From contig OZ220677.1 of NCBI GenBank assembly GCA_965116335.1, positions 2,046,001 to 2,110,000 of the forward strand: 64,000 bases of DNA. The letters run 5' to 3'. A program made the translations under genes and the position numbers. Positions 26,233 through 34,844 of the stretch are shown piece after piece. Position 1 is the first letter of the stretch; the number at the start of each line of letters is the position of its first letter. The notes beneath the pieces were generated by a model that worked only from the letters and a program-made list of their open reading frames with translations, was not told where the DNA came from and did no database searches. Source of the stretch: G963663315 sp965116335 (GTDB lineage: Bacteria > Pseudomonadota > Gammaproteobacteria > Arenicellales > Poriferihabitantaceae).

Positions 26233-28320
26233 ATGAAAGACTTGACGAAGTATAGGAATATCGGGATTTTTGCCCATGTTGATGCAGGGAAAACAACCAC
26301 CACGGAACGGATTTTGAGTCTGACCGGCAAGATTCACAAGATCGGTGAGGTGCATGATGGTGAAGCGACGACAGATTTCATGGATCAGGAGCGCGAGCGC
26401 GGAATTACGATCCAGTCGGCGGCAACCAGCGCGTTCTGGGACAGTCATCGCCTGAATATTATTGATACGCCGGGCCACGTCGATTTCACAATTGAAGTTT
26501 ATCGTTCGCTGAAAGTGCTGGATGGTGGCGTCGGTGTGTTCTGCGGTTCCGGCGGGGTTGAACCGCAATCAGAAACAAACTGGCGGTATGCTAACGATTC
26601 CGGGGTTGCGCGGATCATTTTCGTCAACAAGCTGGATCGCCTTGGCGCGGATTTTTACCGCGTGGTGGATCAGATTAAGGATATTCTGGGCGCGAAACCG
26701 CTGGTTTTGACGTTGCCCATCGGCATTGAAGATGAATTTGTCGGGGTGGTTGACCTGCTGACCCGCAAGGCCTGGGTCTGGGATGGGTCCGGTGACCCGC
26801 AGAACTATCGAATCGAGGAACCCCCGGCTGATATGGCCGACCGGATTGAGCAATATCGCGAGGAGCTGATTGAGGCCGCCCTGGAACATGATGACGCCGC
26901 GATGGAAAAATATCTCGATGGCGAAGAGCCGGATGTGGATACTATCAAGGCGTGTATCCGCAAAGGCACGATTGATCTCGACTTCTTTCCGACCCTTTGT
27001 GGTTCCGCATTCAAGAACAAGGGAATTCAACCGGTATTGAATGCGGTAGTTGATTACTTGCCGAATCCGGTCGAGGTCAAGCCACAGCCCGAGGTTGATC
27101 TTGAGGGAATCGAAACCGGAAGTTATGCGGTGGTTGACCCCGACAAACCGATGCGCGCCCTGGCATTCAAGATCATGGATGACCGATACGGGGCGCTGAC
27201 GTTCCTGCGCGTCTACTCGGGAACTATCGCCAAGGGGGCAACTGTGTTGAATACCGCCACCGGCAAGACCGAGCGAATCGGACGGATTGTTGAGATGCAC
27301 GCGGATTCCAGGGAGGATCTGACTTCGGCGCGGGCCGGGGATATTGTCGCGGTGCTGGGCATGAAAAATGTCAAAACCGGCCATACCCTGTGTGACCCGG
27401 ACAATCCTGCCACCCTGGAGCCTATGGTATTCCCTGATCCGGTGATCTTCATGTCGGTCGCGCCCAAAAACAAGGCGGCATCGGAGAAGATGGGGGTTGC
27501 TCTGGGCAAGATGGTGTCGGAGGACCCGTCTTTCCATGTCAGCACGGATGATGACAGCGGGGAAACCATTTTACAGGGAATGGGTGAGCTGCATCTTGAT
27601 ATCAAGGTGGATCTGTTGAAACGAACTCACGGAGTTGAGGTGGAAGTAGGCAAGCCTCAGGTGGCCTACCGCGAGACCATTACACAGGGCATATCGGATA
27701 CGTATACTCACAAGAAACAAACCGGCGGGGCTGGACAGTTCGGTAAAATTGACTACAAAATTGAGCCAGCGGAAGCCGGTTCCGGTTATCAGTTTGAATC
27801 GAAAGTGACCGGCGGCAATGTTCCCCGTGAATTTTGGCCGGCGATAGACAAGGGGTTCAGGGATTGCATGCAGACCGGGATACTGGCCGGATACCCTTGC
27901 ATTGATGTCAAAGTGATCTTGCTGGATGGCGCGTACCACGCGGTGGATTCCTCTGCGGTGGCGTTCGAACTGGCGGCCAGGGCCGCTTACCGGCAGTCCA
28001 TGGGCAAGGCCGGCCCCCAGTTGCTGGAGCCGATCATGAAGGTAGATGTGTTCACTCCCGAGGCCAATGTCGGGGATGTGATCGGTGATCTGAATCGGCG
28101 CCGCGGTATGATCCGCTCTCAGGATGCCGGGGCTGTTGGCGTTCGTATCAAGGGCGATGTCCCGCTTTCCGATATGTTCGGCTATATTGGCGACCTGCGG
28201 ACACTGACTTCAGGCCGCGGGCAGTTCTCGATGGAATTCTCCCACTACATGCCGTGCCCGAAAAACGTGGCTGAAGGTGTGATCAAGGAAGCCCTGGAAA
28301 GAAACGCAGGCAAATCCTGA
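26233..28320 (+). CDS. fusA: Elongation factor G paralogue (EF-G2 type)
   Basis: A 695-residue translational GTPase. G1 AHVDAGKTTTTERIL, G2 region RGITIQSAAT, G3 DTPGHVDF and G4 NKLD are intact; domains II-V follow in normal order, with the domain IV loop around KKQTGGAGQFGKI and the end RGMIRSQDAGAVGVRIKGDVPLSDMFGYIGDLRTLTSGRGQFSMEF. It stands alone, away from any rpsL-rpsG-tuf genes, and ends ...YMPCPKNVAEGVIKEALERN. This points to the second EF-G found in many Proteobacteria rather than the str-operon copy, but the canonical gene could be elsewhere or missing. Borders the island on its right. Confidence 0.92.
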   Translation: MKDLTKYRNIGIFAHVDAGKTTTTERILSLTGKIHKIGEVHDGEATTDFMDQERERGITIQSAATSAFWDSHRLNIIDTPGHVDFTIEVYRSLKVLDGGVGVFCGSGGVEPQSETNWRYANDSGVARIIFVNKLDRLGADFYRVVDQIKDILGAKPLVLTLPIGIEDEFVGVVDLLTRKAWVWDGSGDPQNYRIEEPPADMADRIEQYREELIEAALEHDDAAMEKYLDGEEPDVDTIKACIRKGTIDLDFFPTLCGSAFKNKGIQPVLNAVVDYLPNPVEVKPQPEVDLEGIETGSYAVVDPDKPMRALAFKIMDDRYGALTFLRVYSGTIAKGATVLNTATGKTERIGRIVEMHADSREDLTSARAGDIVAVLGMKNVKTGHTLCDPDNPATLEPMVFPDPVIFMSVAPKNKAASEKMGVALGKMVSEDPSFHVSTDDDSGETILQGMGELHLDIKVDLLKRTHGVEVEVGKPQVAYRETITQGISDTYTHKKQTGGAGQFGKIDYKIEPAEAGSGYQFESKVTGGNVPREFWPAIDKGFRDCMQTGILAGYPCIDVKVILLDGAYHAVDSSAVAFELAARAAYRQSMGKAGPQLLEPIMKVDVFTPEANVGDVIGDLNRRRGMIRSQDAGAVGVRIKGDVPLSDMFGYIGDLRTLTSGRGQFSMEFSHYMPCPKNVAEGVIKEALERNAGKS

Positions 28321-28403
28321 TCGGGTTACCTTCACAAAACCTTAATCCATGGAACGGATGGTTGGCGCATGGGATGACGGTTGTGTCCCCCCGCCAACCC
28401 CCC

Positions 28404-28740
28404 GTCTTTCCCGCGCAAGCGGGAATCCACAACCATACGGATGTCGCACGTAAAGTCATCGTAGGGGTGCCCCTCTGTGGGTGCCCGGTATCGTTGATTC
28501 CCGTTCCGGCATCTGCGGGAGGGCACGGAGACCCTCCCCTACAACATCATTTCGATCCATGTATCCAAATCATTCCCCCCACCCAATCAGTCTGCGCTTC
28601 ACTTGCCTGATTGGACTCCCCCTCAAGGGGGGAGTGATGTCATAACGGGTTGGGATTCATTCCGACATCCAATCATTCCCCCCTTGAGGGGGAATCCAAT
28701 CCGCAACCGGATTGGATGGGGGGACACACCCGCCGGAACA
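28404..28740. repeat. Cluster of dispersed palindromic repeats (D, A, B, C units)
   Basis: The 430-bp gap after fusA holds a D unit (28404-28430, CCCGCGCAAGCGGG palindrome), the A-B pair (28461-28542) and two C units (about 28612-28633 and 28676-28730, palindromes around CCCCCTTGAGGGGG). All recur elsewhere in the window. Open frames here are built from the repeats and are not genes. Confidence 0.7.
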
Positions 28741-28750
28741 GGCCCTTACC

Positions 28751-30055
28751 CTACCATCTCACTCTGGCCTCCACCCCGAACCAATGTTTCGGCGCGGTTT
28801 GTTCCTGGGTGAATCGGGTGGCCTGAATACCCAATGACAGATTCCGGTTGGTTGCCAGGGGCGTCATGCGCCAGCCCAGTTGGATATCTGTCGTATCGCC
28901 ATCCAGGCCCATGCCAATATGCGGAATACCCGTGAATCTGCCATCGAATGCAGGCAGTCCATACTGTGCATCTATCGCCCATCGGTTGTTGGAGGATGAG
29001 GGGGTTAAGACCGATTCCGCCATCCACCAGCTATTAAGGCCGTCCAGGGCGATACTCGGGCGTTGCGACAACGACAGGGAGAAACCCAGATCACTGTTCG
29101 GAGTACGATCATGGATCAGGGAAGCCGAGAAGCCTTTCTCTTCTATCTCTTGTTGATGAGACAGAAGATATTGCCCTTCGATGTCGATTTGTACTGTGGG
29201 TGATGTCCAGTGCAGTCCACTACCGGCATAGAGGCCAAAGCCACTCTCTGCACCGCCCGAATCATGTCTTGCCCCGATCGTGAAGGTGGGTTGCAGTTCG
29301 GTGTTGTACAGCGTGTGATTCCAGGTACTTTGCAGTCCCGCCCGGATGCGACTGATGGATGGATTGATATTATCCTGTTTACTCTCATCGGATTGTGTAC
29401 GTACCCATAAGGCATCGGTATTGAGAGACAGATTGACAGTTTCTGTGGTTTTTATTTCACTGTTCGCGCCGATGTTCAGCAGTTGCCAGGTGACATCGGA
29501 TTCATTTCTTTTGATGTTTTCCCGATAGCGGCTCACAGTGCCTTGTCCAAATCCTAACGCACCCCATATCCGGGTATCTCCGATTGTCTTGGCGCTATAG
29601 GGCACAAGGGCTGTGATATTGGATTCCATGCGCTCTTGTATCGCTTGTCTTTGACTCATGCCTTCGGTTGTACTCGATAGCAGACTGAACCCTGTCATCC
29701 AGTCATTTACCGAGTAGTCTGCACCGATTTGCAGGGTACGGCTTTCTCCCTGGGTATGGATGTTATGTTGTGTACCAGAGAAGTCAGTTTCAGACAGTTG
29801 TCCCCAGAATGCAGCATTTCCGCCTCGCAGATCCAATCCGGTGGTATGCAGGAACTGACTGTTGGATACTATATCCTGGGCATTGAGGGTTTGAGAAGCC
29901 GGGTTCAGGGTGTATGAATCAGGATCAAATTCTCCTGATGACGGGTTCATGGGCATATCCCAACCGGCCAGGGTTGCAGTCACCCCGGGGGTACGGCTGG
30001 CATTCATTCTTTTACGAATGCCATCTATGGCTTGTTCGGCCAGTGTACGTCCCAT
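28751..30055 (-). CDS. Autotransporter translocator (beta-barrel) half, cut off by an upstream stop
   Basis: 434 residues from the first ATG after the stop at 30221; the frame is in fact open from 30220. It is the C-terminal part of the autotransporter whose passenger lies upstream: linker helix region (MGRTLAEQAIDGIRKRMNASRTPGV), then a run of amphipathic beta-strands ending FGVEARVRW, with a terminal aromatic residue for BAM recognition. It has no signal peptide of its own, so it should be exported only as part of the full protein. The frame is identical to the passenger frame; only the TAA at 30221-30223 separates them. Confidence 0.8.
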   Translation of the reverse strand: MGRTLAEQAIDGIRKRMNASRTPGVTATLAGWDMPMNPSSGEFDPDSYTLNPASQTLNAQDIVSNSQFLHTTGLDLRGGNAAFWGQLSETDFSGTQHNIHTQGESRTLQIGADYSVNDWMTGFSLLSSTTEGMSQRQAIQERMESNITALVPYSAKTIGDTRIWGALGFGQGTVSRYRENIKRNESDVTWQLLNIGANSEIKTTETVNLSLNTDALWVRTQSDESKQDNINPSISRIRAGLQSTWNHTLYNTELQPTFTIGARHDSGGAESGFGLYAGSGLHWTSPTVQIDIEGQYLLSHQQEIEEKGFSASLIHDRTPNSDLGFSLSLSQRPSIALDGLNSWWMAESVLTPSSSNNRWAIDAQYGLPAFDGRFTGIPHIGMGLDGDTTDIQLGWRMTPLATNRNLSLGIQATRFTQEQTAPKHWFGVEARVRW

Positions 30056-30220
30056 GCGGGAAAGCCACGGAGTGGTGGCTATTTCATCGGTAATGACGGC
30101 TCTCTTTTGTATGGTGATGGTGACCGAATCAATGCTTTGCTCACTGCCCGCTATGGTATGGTTCAGTTGTACCGTCCGCTCGGTAGTGGCGGAATCATCG
30201 GTTGCGCGAACCCTTACGCT

Positions 30221-32980
30221 TTACGGGCTTTGCCAGTTATCCGGGGTAAATACTAATGTAGCCGGGGTTACGGTAATCCGGTGATTGTCTTGCGAGGCAA
30301 TCTCGATGGTGACCGATTCAGTCGGGGCACTGTCCAGTACCAGGGTATAGGCAGCCATCGTGCCTTCGGTCAGGGTCAAGGCTTGTGCGGAAACCGTGAC
30401 CGGGGGGATGACGGGTGGGGTGACTACCGGGGGCGTGTCGTTGTTATTGTCACCGCCGGGGTTTGTGGTTGGTGTCGTCGGACCTGGGTTTATCGTGGTA
30501 TCGTCATCATTGACGGTCACGGTAACGGAGCCAGTCACCGTGCCGTAATTCCCGCCGGATGCGGTATGGGTGAGGATTGTGGAGTCATCGGTGGTATCGT
30601 CATCCTGCCCTGCATGGACCGTTACGGTTTGTGCAGTGTCCCAGTTTGTGGTTGTGAAGGTGAGCGGTGAGGACGGACTGATGGTTATATCTGTATTACT
30701 CGAGACAATAGCCACCGTTACGGTAGCGGTTGGCTCGGTTGCCAGTTCTATTGTGTAACTGCCGGTGGTTCCTTCCGTGAGGGTCAGTGTGTTTTGTGAG
30801 AGTGTCAGTGCGGGCGTACCAGGGAGTGGTTCATCATTATCGGTAATGGTGAGTGTGTGTACGATTGTTGTACTGCCGAGCGTGTAGCCTGTACCATCGG
30901 TCAGGGTCAGGATGACGGTCTCGACCGGCTCGGTGATGGGGTTGCTGTCGTCAATGATAACCACCGGGATAGTTGCAGTTGTAGCTCCGGCTATAACGTT
31001 CAGTGTACCCTGGTTCTGGATGGTGAAGTCATTGCCACTGCCTGCTGTAGCATTGCCGCCTACCGTGTAGGTCAGGGTAAGCCCCCCGGAAGGTGCGGCG
31101 GATGAGAGATTGACGGTCACGTTATGCGTACCGGCATCCTCCCGCACACTGGATGTGGCGGATGCGAAGGAGACGGTAGGGACAGGTGCTGCACTCACTA
31201 CGATGTTAAAGGTATCACTGATACTGCCGCCATTGCCATCATTGGCGGTTACCTTGACCGATACGGTGCCGGTATCGCCGGATTGCGGGGTGCCGGAGAA
31301 GGTACGGGTGGCATCCGTGAAGGTCAGCCAGGAGGGCAGGATACTGTCATCGGATTTTGTTGCGCTATAGGTCAGGCTGTCGTTATCCGCATCATTGAAA
31401 GTATTGGCCGGGAAGGCATAAGTAAAGGCGGTGCCGACTGTGGCACTCTGGTTGGGGATCATATTGGCTACCGTGGGGGCGTTGTTGGTTGGCTGTACAG
31501 TATTGCTCACGGTGAAGGTATTGTGGTCGGTGCCTCTGCGCCCATAGCTGGTGAGTCTGTTACCGGCTATGTCGTGGATGTTGTGGCCACCTGTATTGAA
31601 GCCGAGTCTGACGGTGCCATTCAGTCCGGCCAGGTTGCCCCCTGTGACGGTGAGGTCGTAGGTCGTCTGTTCGTTACCCGTGACCGGAGTTACACTGGTA
31701 ATGGTAGCGGTGGTGCCGTGGATTATAAAATCTGCTGCATTTACATTCTTTACAGGTTCGTTGAAGGTGACACGCCATTTGAGAGTATCGGCACTGGTTG
31801 ATTGAGTGGTCGGGTTCTGTCGGGTGAAGGATTGTACGCGGGGTCTCAGATTATCGACATCGTAGGTATTTTCATTGGTGCCAGAAGTGGGCGTGAGATT
31901 AGACAGTGCATTACCGGAGGTGTCCTGAAGGGTGTGATTCTGGGCGAAGCCCAGGGTGACTATCGTATTGAGACCTGCGAGGTTGCCGCCGGTGACGGTG
32001 AGGTCGTAGGCATTGCCTGAAACATGGGCTACGCCAGTAATGCCAGCGGTGGTGCCAGCGACAGAGAAGTTGGCGGCTGTGACGTTCTGCATGGCTTCGT
32101 TGAAAGTGACGCGCCATTTGAGGGTATCGGCATGGGTTGGTGAAGTGGACGGGGTATGGCGGGTGATGGAGGTGATGCGGGGCGGGGTGGTGTCAGAGGA
32201 GGTGTCGTCATCCAAGATGGTGTGGGTCGCGGTAGCAGTGCCCAGAGTGACGCCGTTGGGTGGGGTATTACGGAAAGTGATCGTTGCAATCACCGTCTCA
32301 TCGGATTCGGCATCGGTGTCGCCCCGTACCTGGATACCTACTATACTATTGGATGACCCTCCACCTCCACCCAGACTGATAATCTTACAGGTGCCTGTAC
32401 TGGGGTTGAGGCCGATCAGAAACCGATAGTCAGTGCCTGTTTCCCACGATCCAGTTGTAGAGCCGGTTGCCGTTCCTCCGGTGATGCAAACATCCAGAAG
32501 AAACTCGGTGGAAACGTTCGAAGACAGGCTCACTGTGAAGTGCCTGTTGGTCGTCCCCGAGTTTCCTTCATTCGCATTGGCGGGGGCGCTGACGGATACC
32601 GTCTGCGCCTGTGCCCCGGCGGCGAAGCCCAGCAGTAGTGGCAGGCAGAGCAGGAAGCGGGACAGCCCCGATCGCAGACGGCGGGCGAGGTGGATTCCCG
32701 CTTGCGCGGGAAAGACGGATGGTTGGGACGCAGGATGACGGTTGTGTCCCCCCACCAAATCCGCTTGCGGATTTGACTCCCCCTCAAGGGGGGAGTGATG
32801 GTGTGCGGAAGGTCTTGTGCCCTCCCGCGAATGATGGGAACGGGTATCAACGATAGCGGGCACCCACAGAGGGGCGCCCCTACGATGACAGGTAACCGCA
32901 GATTCCATATCGTTGTGGATTCCCGCATTCGCGGGAAAGACGGATGATTGGGGCGTGGGATGGCGATTGTGTCCCCCCAT
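30221..32980 (-). CDS. Autotransporter passenger half (Calx-beta/cadherin-like), ends at in-frame TAA
   Basis: The recognisable protein starts with RRLRSGLSRFLLCLPLLLGFAAGAQAQ, a signal peptide. Domains in order: Calx-beta (to ...ATHTILDDD), two bacterial Ig-like repeats (TLKWRVTFNEAMQNV; TLKWRVTFNEPVKNV), a cadherin-like/He_PIG domain (TVANMIPNQSATVGTAFTYAFP), another Calx-beta, then repeats of TLTLTEGTTGSYTIEL type. It stops mid-repeat at DNWQSP-TAA. Start uncertain: GTG 32755 gives a 50-residue extended signal peptide; ATG 32980 and the stretch before the signal peptide are made of dispersed repeat sequence. Function: probably surface adhesin (inference). See also the (GGCTT)20 tract upstream. 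Confidence 0.75.
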   Translation of the reverse strand: MGGHNRHPTPQSSVFPANAGIHNDMESAVTCHRRGAPLWVPAIVDTRSHHSREGTRPSAHHHSPLEGESNPQADLVGGHNRHPASQPSVFPAQAGIHLARRLRSGLSRFLLCLPLLLGFAAGAQAQTVSVSAPANANEGNSGTTNRHFTVSLSSNVSTEFLLDVCITGGTATGSTTGSWETGTDYRFLIGLNPSTGTCKIISLGGGGGSSNSIVGIQVRGDTDAESDETVIATITFRNTPPNGVTLGTATATHTILDDDTSSDTTPPRITSITRHTPSTSPTHADTLKWRVTFNEAMQNVTAANFSVAGTTAGITGVAHVSGNAYDLTVTGGNLAGLNTIVTLGFAQNHTLQDTSGNALSNLTPTSGTNENTYDVDNLRPRVQSFTRQNPTTQSTSADTLKWRVTFNEPVKNVNAADFIIHGTTATITSVTPVTGNEQTTYDLTVTGGNLAGLNGTVRLGFNTGGHNIHDIAGNRLTSYGRRGTDHNTFTVSNTVQPTNNAPTVANMIPNQSATVGTAFTYAFPANTFNDADNDSLTYSATKSDDSILPSWLTFTDATRTFSGTPQSGDTGTVSVKVTANDGNGGSISDTFNIVVSAAPVPTVSFASATSSVREDAGTHNVTVNLSSAAPSGGLTLTYTVGGNATAGSGNDFTIQNQGTLNVIAGATTATIPVVIIDDSNPITEPVETVILTLTDGTGYTLGSTTIVHTLTITDNDEPLPGTPALTLSQNTLTLTEGTTGSYTIELATEPTATVTVAIVSSNTDITISPSSPLTFTTTNWDTAQTVTVHAGQDDDTTDDSTILTHTASGGNYGTVTGSVTVTVNDDDTTINPGPTTPTTNPGGDNNNDTPPVVTPPVIPPVTVSAQALTLTEGTMAAYTLVLDSAPTESVTIEIASQDNHRITVTPATLVFTPDNWQSP

Positions 32981-33022
32981 CCAATCCGCAAGCGGATTGG
33001 ACTCCCCCTCAAGGGGGGAGTG
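32690..33022. repeat. Two tandem copies of D/C repeat block plus A unit at the autotransporter 5' end
   Basis: D units at about 32690-32717 and 32917-32946, C units at about 32746-32801 and 32970-33022, and an A unit at about 32857-32882. The D unit abuts the codons of the signal peptide, so the blocks have inserted directly at the 5' end of the coding region. All three forward reading phases in the autotransporter frame remain free of stops through the repeats. Confidence 0.7.
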
Positions 33023-33075
33023 ATCAATGACGGAGGATGAAGTTAAACGGTCAGCAGGGTTCGATACGGCAGGCA

Positions 33076-33175
33076 GGCTTGGCTTGGCTTGGCTTGGCTT
33101 GGCTTGGCTTGGCTTGGCTTGGCTTGGCTTGGCTTGGCTTGGCTTGGCTTGGCTTGGCTTGGCTTGGCTTGGCTT
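33076..33175. repeat. Pentanucleotide tandem repeat, (GGCTT)20
   Basis: Twenty perfect GGCTT units, 100 bp, upstream of the autotransporter (AAGCC in its direction). A 5-bp unit changes reading frame with each gain or loss. With 20 units the frame from ATG 33294 ends at 33043; with 19 or 22 it would run into the passenger frame. Confidence 0.95.
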
Positions 33176-33297
33176 GGCAAATTATACAGTAGTGAGAAGA
33201 TCGATTTTGTCAACCTTTTTCTGGTGAAAAAGCGGGAGAATTTCTTCTGTATGTTATTGTGCATGGCAGATTTTCCTGCAAACGGATTCGACATTTA

Positions 33298-33303
33298 ATT
33301 ATA
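33298..33303 (-). promoter_or_regulatory. Candidate -10 element upstream of the pentanucleotide tract
   Basis: A perfect TATAAT on the minus strand just upstream of ATG 33292-33294; no good -35 at 17 bp. It could drive leftward transcription through the repeat into the autotransporter. It overlaps the last codons of the DUF1640-like gene. Weak evidence. Confidence 0.3.
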
Positions 33304-33565
33304 GAATCTTGAATACTCGCAACGCTACAGCCAGCGTAACGGCAGCCTGAATCCCCAGCATCCAGCGCATGGATGCCATTTCATGGCGTAGTGATTTTTC
33401 CATGGCGCGTAGTGATTTTTCCATGGCCCACAAGTCGGCCTTTGTTGCCAGGCTTTCGCCCTGATGCGCGATCAGTTTGGTTACGGCTTCGGCCTGACCG
33501 GGTTCAAACCCGGCTTGTTTCAGTTCCCGCACTGCTTCCAGTGTGTCGATTGTGTACGTTGTCAT
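33299..33565 (-). CDS. DUF1640-like small coiled-coil membrane protein
   Basis: An 88-residue protein: a charged N-terminal helix (VRELKQAGFEPGQAEAVTKLIAHQ), a coiled coil with a short internal duplication (MEKSLRAMEKSLRHEMAS), then one C-terminal transmembrane segment (WMLGIQAAVTLAVALRVF). This layout matches DUF1640/CCDC90-like proteins, common near mobile or repeat-rich loci in Proteobacteria and of unknown function. AGGAA precedes the ATG. Confidence 0.7.
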   Translation of the reverse strand: MTTYTIDTLEAVRELKQAGFEPGQAEAVTKLIAHQGESLATKADLWAMEKSLRAMEKSLRHEMASMRWMLGIQAAVTLAVALRVFKIL

Positions 33566-33631
33566 ATTTGGTTCCTGTCTATTCCCTGATTATAGATTGA
33601 ATTTGGTTTTTGTGAAGTATTTTTATTTGGA

Positions 33632-34840
33632 TCACCATTCTTTTTTCGCGAGGGCCTGCAAGCCAGTAGCGATATCCTGTTTGATGTCTGCTACGTTCTC
33701 GAGGCCGATACTCAGCCGGATCAGGGAGTCGGTGATACCAGCCTGGTCGCGCTCGCGCTGTGTGATTCTGCAATGGGTGGTGCTGGCTGGATGGGTGATC
33801 GTGGTTTTGGTATCGCCGAGGTTTGCGGTAATTGAGATCCATTCGATATGGTCGATCAGCCGCCATGCGTCTTCCCGGTCGCCATGAAGCTCGAAAGAGA
33901 CCACCCCGCCGTATCCACTTTGCTGTTGTGAAGCCAACTGGTGATCGGGGTGGGATTCGAGTCCTGGATACCAGACCCGCTTGACCATTGGCTGTGATTC
34001 CAGCCAGGTCGCGATCTGACTCGCGTTTGCGCTATGTTGATGCATGCGGATAGACAATGTTTCGAGTGCTGTAAACAGGACCCAGGCGTTGAATGGACTC
34101 AATGTTGCGCCACAGGAGCGCATGACCTTGTACAGGGACTCGGCGATGTCGTCATCATTGACCACAACGGCTCCGCCCAGGCATCGTCCCTGGCCGTCAA
34201 TATACTTGGTTGCGGAGTGAATCACGAGGTCTGCGCCGAGGTCAAGTGGCTGTTGAAATATCGGAGTCAGGAATGTGTTGTCGATGGCAAGCAGCACGCC
34301 ATGCTTGCGGGCAATGTCGGATAATCGCCGGATGTCGGTGGTTTCGAGCAGGGGATTCGATGGTGTTTCAATGAAGAACAGCCGGGTATTCGGTTGGACG
34401 CTTTCTTCCCAGGCTGTGTAGTCCTTGAGGTCAACGTAATCAGCCTGGATACCGAATCGTGAGAAAATAGTCTTGAACAGGTTGATAGTGGAGCCGAACA
34501 CGCTGCGGGAAACCACCACATGGTCCCCCTGATTGAGGACGGCCAGCGCCAGGGTCATGATGGCTGCCATCCCGGATGCGGTGGCCGTGCAATATCGCCC
34601 GTTTTCAAGCGCCCGGATTCTTTCCTCGAATGTGCGTACCGATGGATTGGTAAATCTGGAGTAGATATTGCCCGGTTCTGATTCGATGAACCGCGCTGCC
34701 GCTTGTGCGGCGCTGTCGAATACGAAGCTGGAGGTCAGGTAAACCGGGTCACTGTGTTCGCCTTCGGGGCTGCGTTTCTGTCCGTATCGGACTGCCAGAG
34801 TTTCCCGGTTGTGTCCGGGTTTTGGGTTATGATTTTTCAT
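33632..34840 (-). CDS. metZ: O-succinylhomoserine sulfhydrylase
   Basis: PLP enzyme of the Cys/Met metabolism family that makes homocysteine from O-succinylhomoserine and sulfide. About 402 residues from ATG 34840, which is preceded by AGGAGG; the frame extends further to 35005 but that part overlaps the sulfurtransferase gene. Motifs: NIYSRFTNPSVRTFEERIRALE, ATASGMAAI, LFFIETPSNPL, and the PLP lysine in DLVIHSATKYIDGQGRCLGG (the GQGR form is typical of MetZ). Last gene of the leftward sulfur operon after sulfite reductase, so it can use the sulfide made there. Confidence 0.92.
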   Translation of the reverse strand: MKNHNPKPGHNRETLAVRYGQKRSPEGEHSDPVYLTSSFVFDSAAQAAARFIESEPGNIYSRFTNPSVRTFEERIRALENGRYCTATASGMAAIMTLALAVLNQGDHVVVSRSVFGSTINLFKTIFSRFGIQADYVDLKDYTAWEESVQPNTRLFFIETPSNPLLETTDIRRLSDIARKHGVLLAIDNTFLTPIFQQPLDLGADLVIHSATKYIDGQGRCLGGAVVVNDDDIAESLYKVMRSCGATLSPFNAWVLFTALETLSIRMHQHSANASQIATWLESQPMVKRVWYPGLESHPDHQLASQQQSGYGGVVSFELHGDREDAWRLIDHIEWISITANLGDTKTTITHPASTTHCRITQRERDQAGITDSLIRLSIGLENVADIKQDIATGLQALAKKEW

Positions 34841-34844
34841 GGCA

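Noticed and set aside
26233..28320. Main str-operon fusA
   Set aside because: No rpsL, rpsG or tuf gene adjoins; the gene stands alone and ends like the EF-G2 type, so it is probably a paralogue.
28362..28812. Two plus-strand open frames after the EF-G gene
   Set aside because: Both are composed of the dispersed D, A, B and C repeats and overlap the autotransporter barrel end.
33076..33175. Repeat array as possible CRISPR
   Set aside because: Perfect 5-bp tandem units without spacers; no cas genes in the window.
33027..33227. Plus-strand open frame made of LGLAW repeats
   Set aside because: It is a translation of the GGCTT tract; no ribosome-binding site and no non-repeat coding content.
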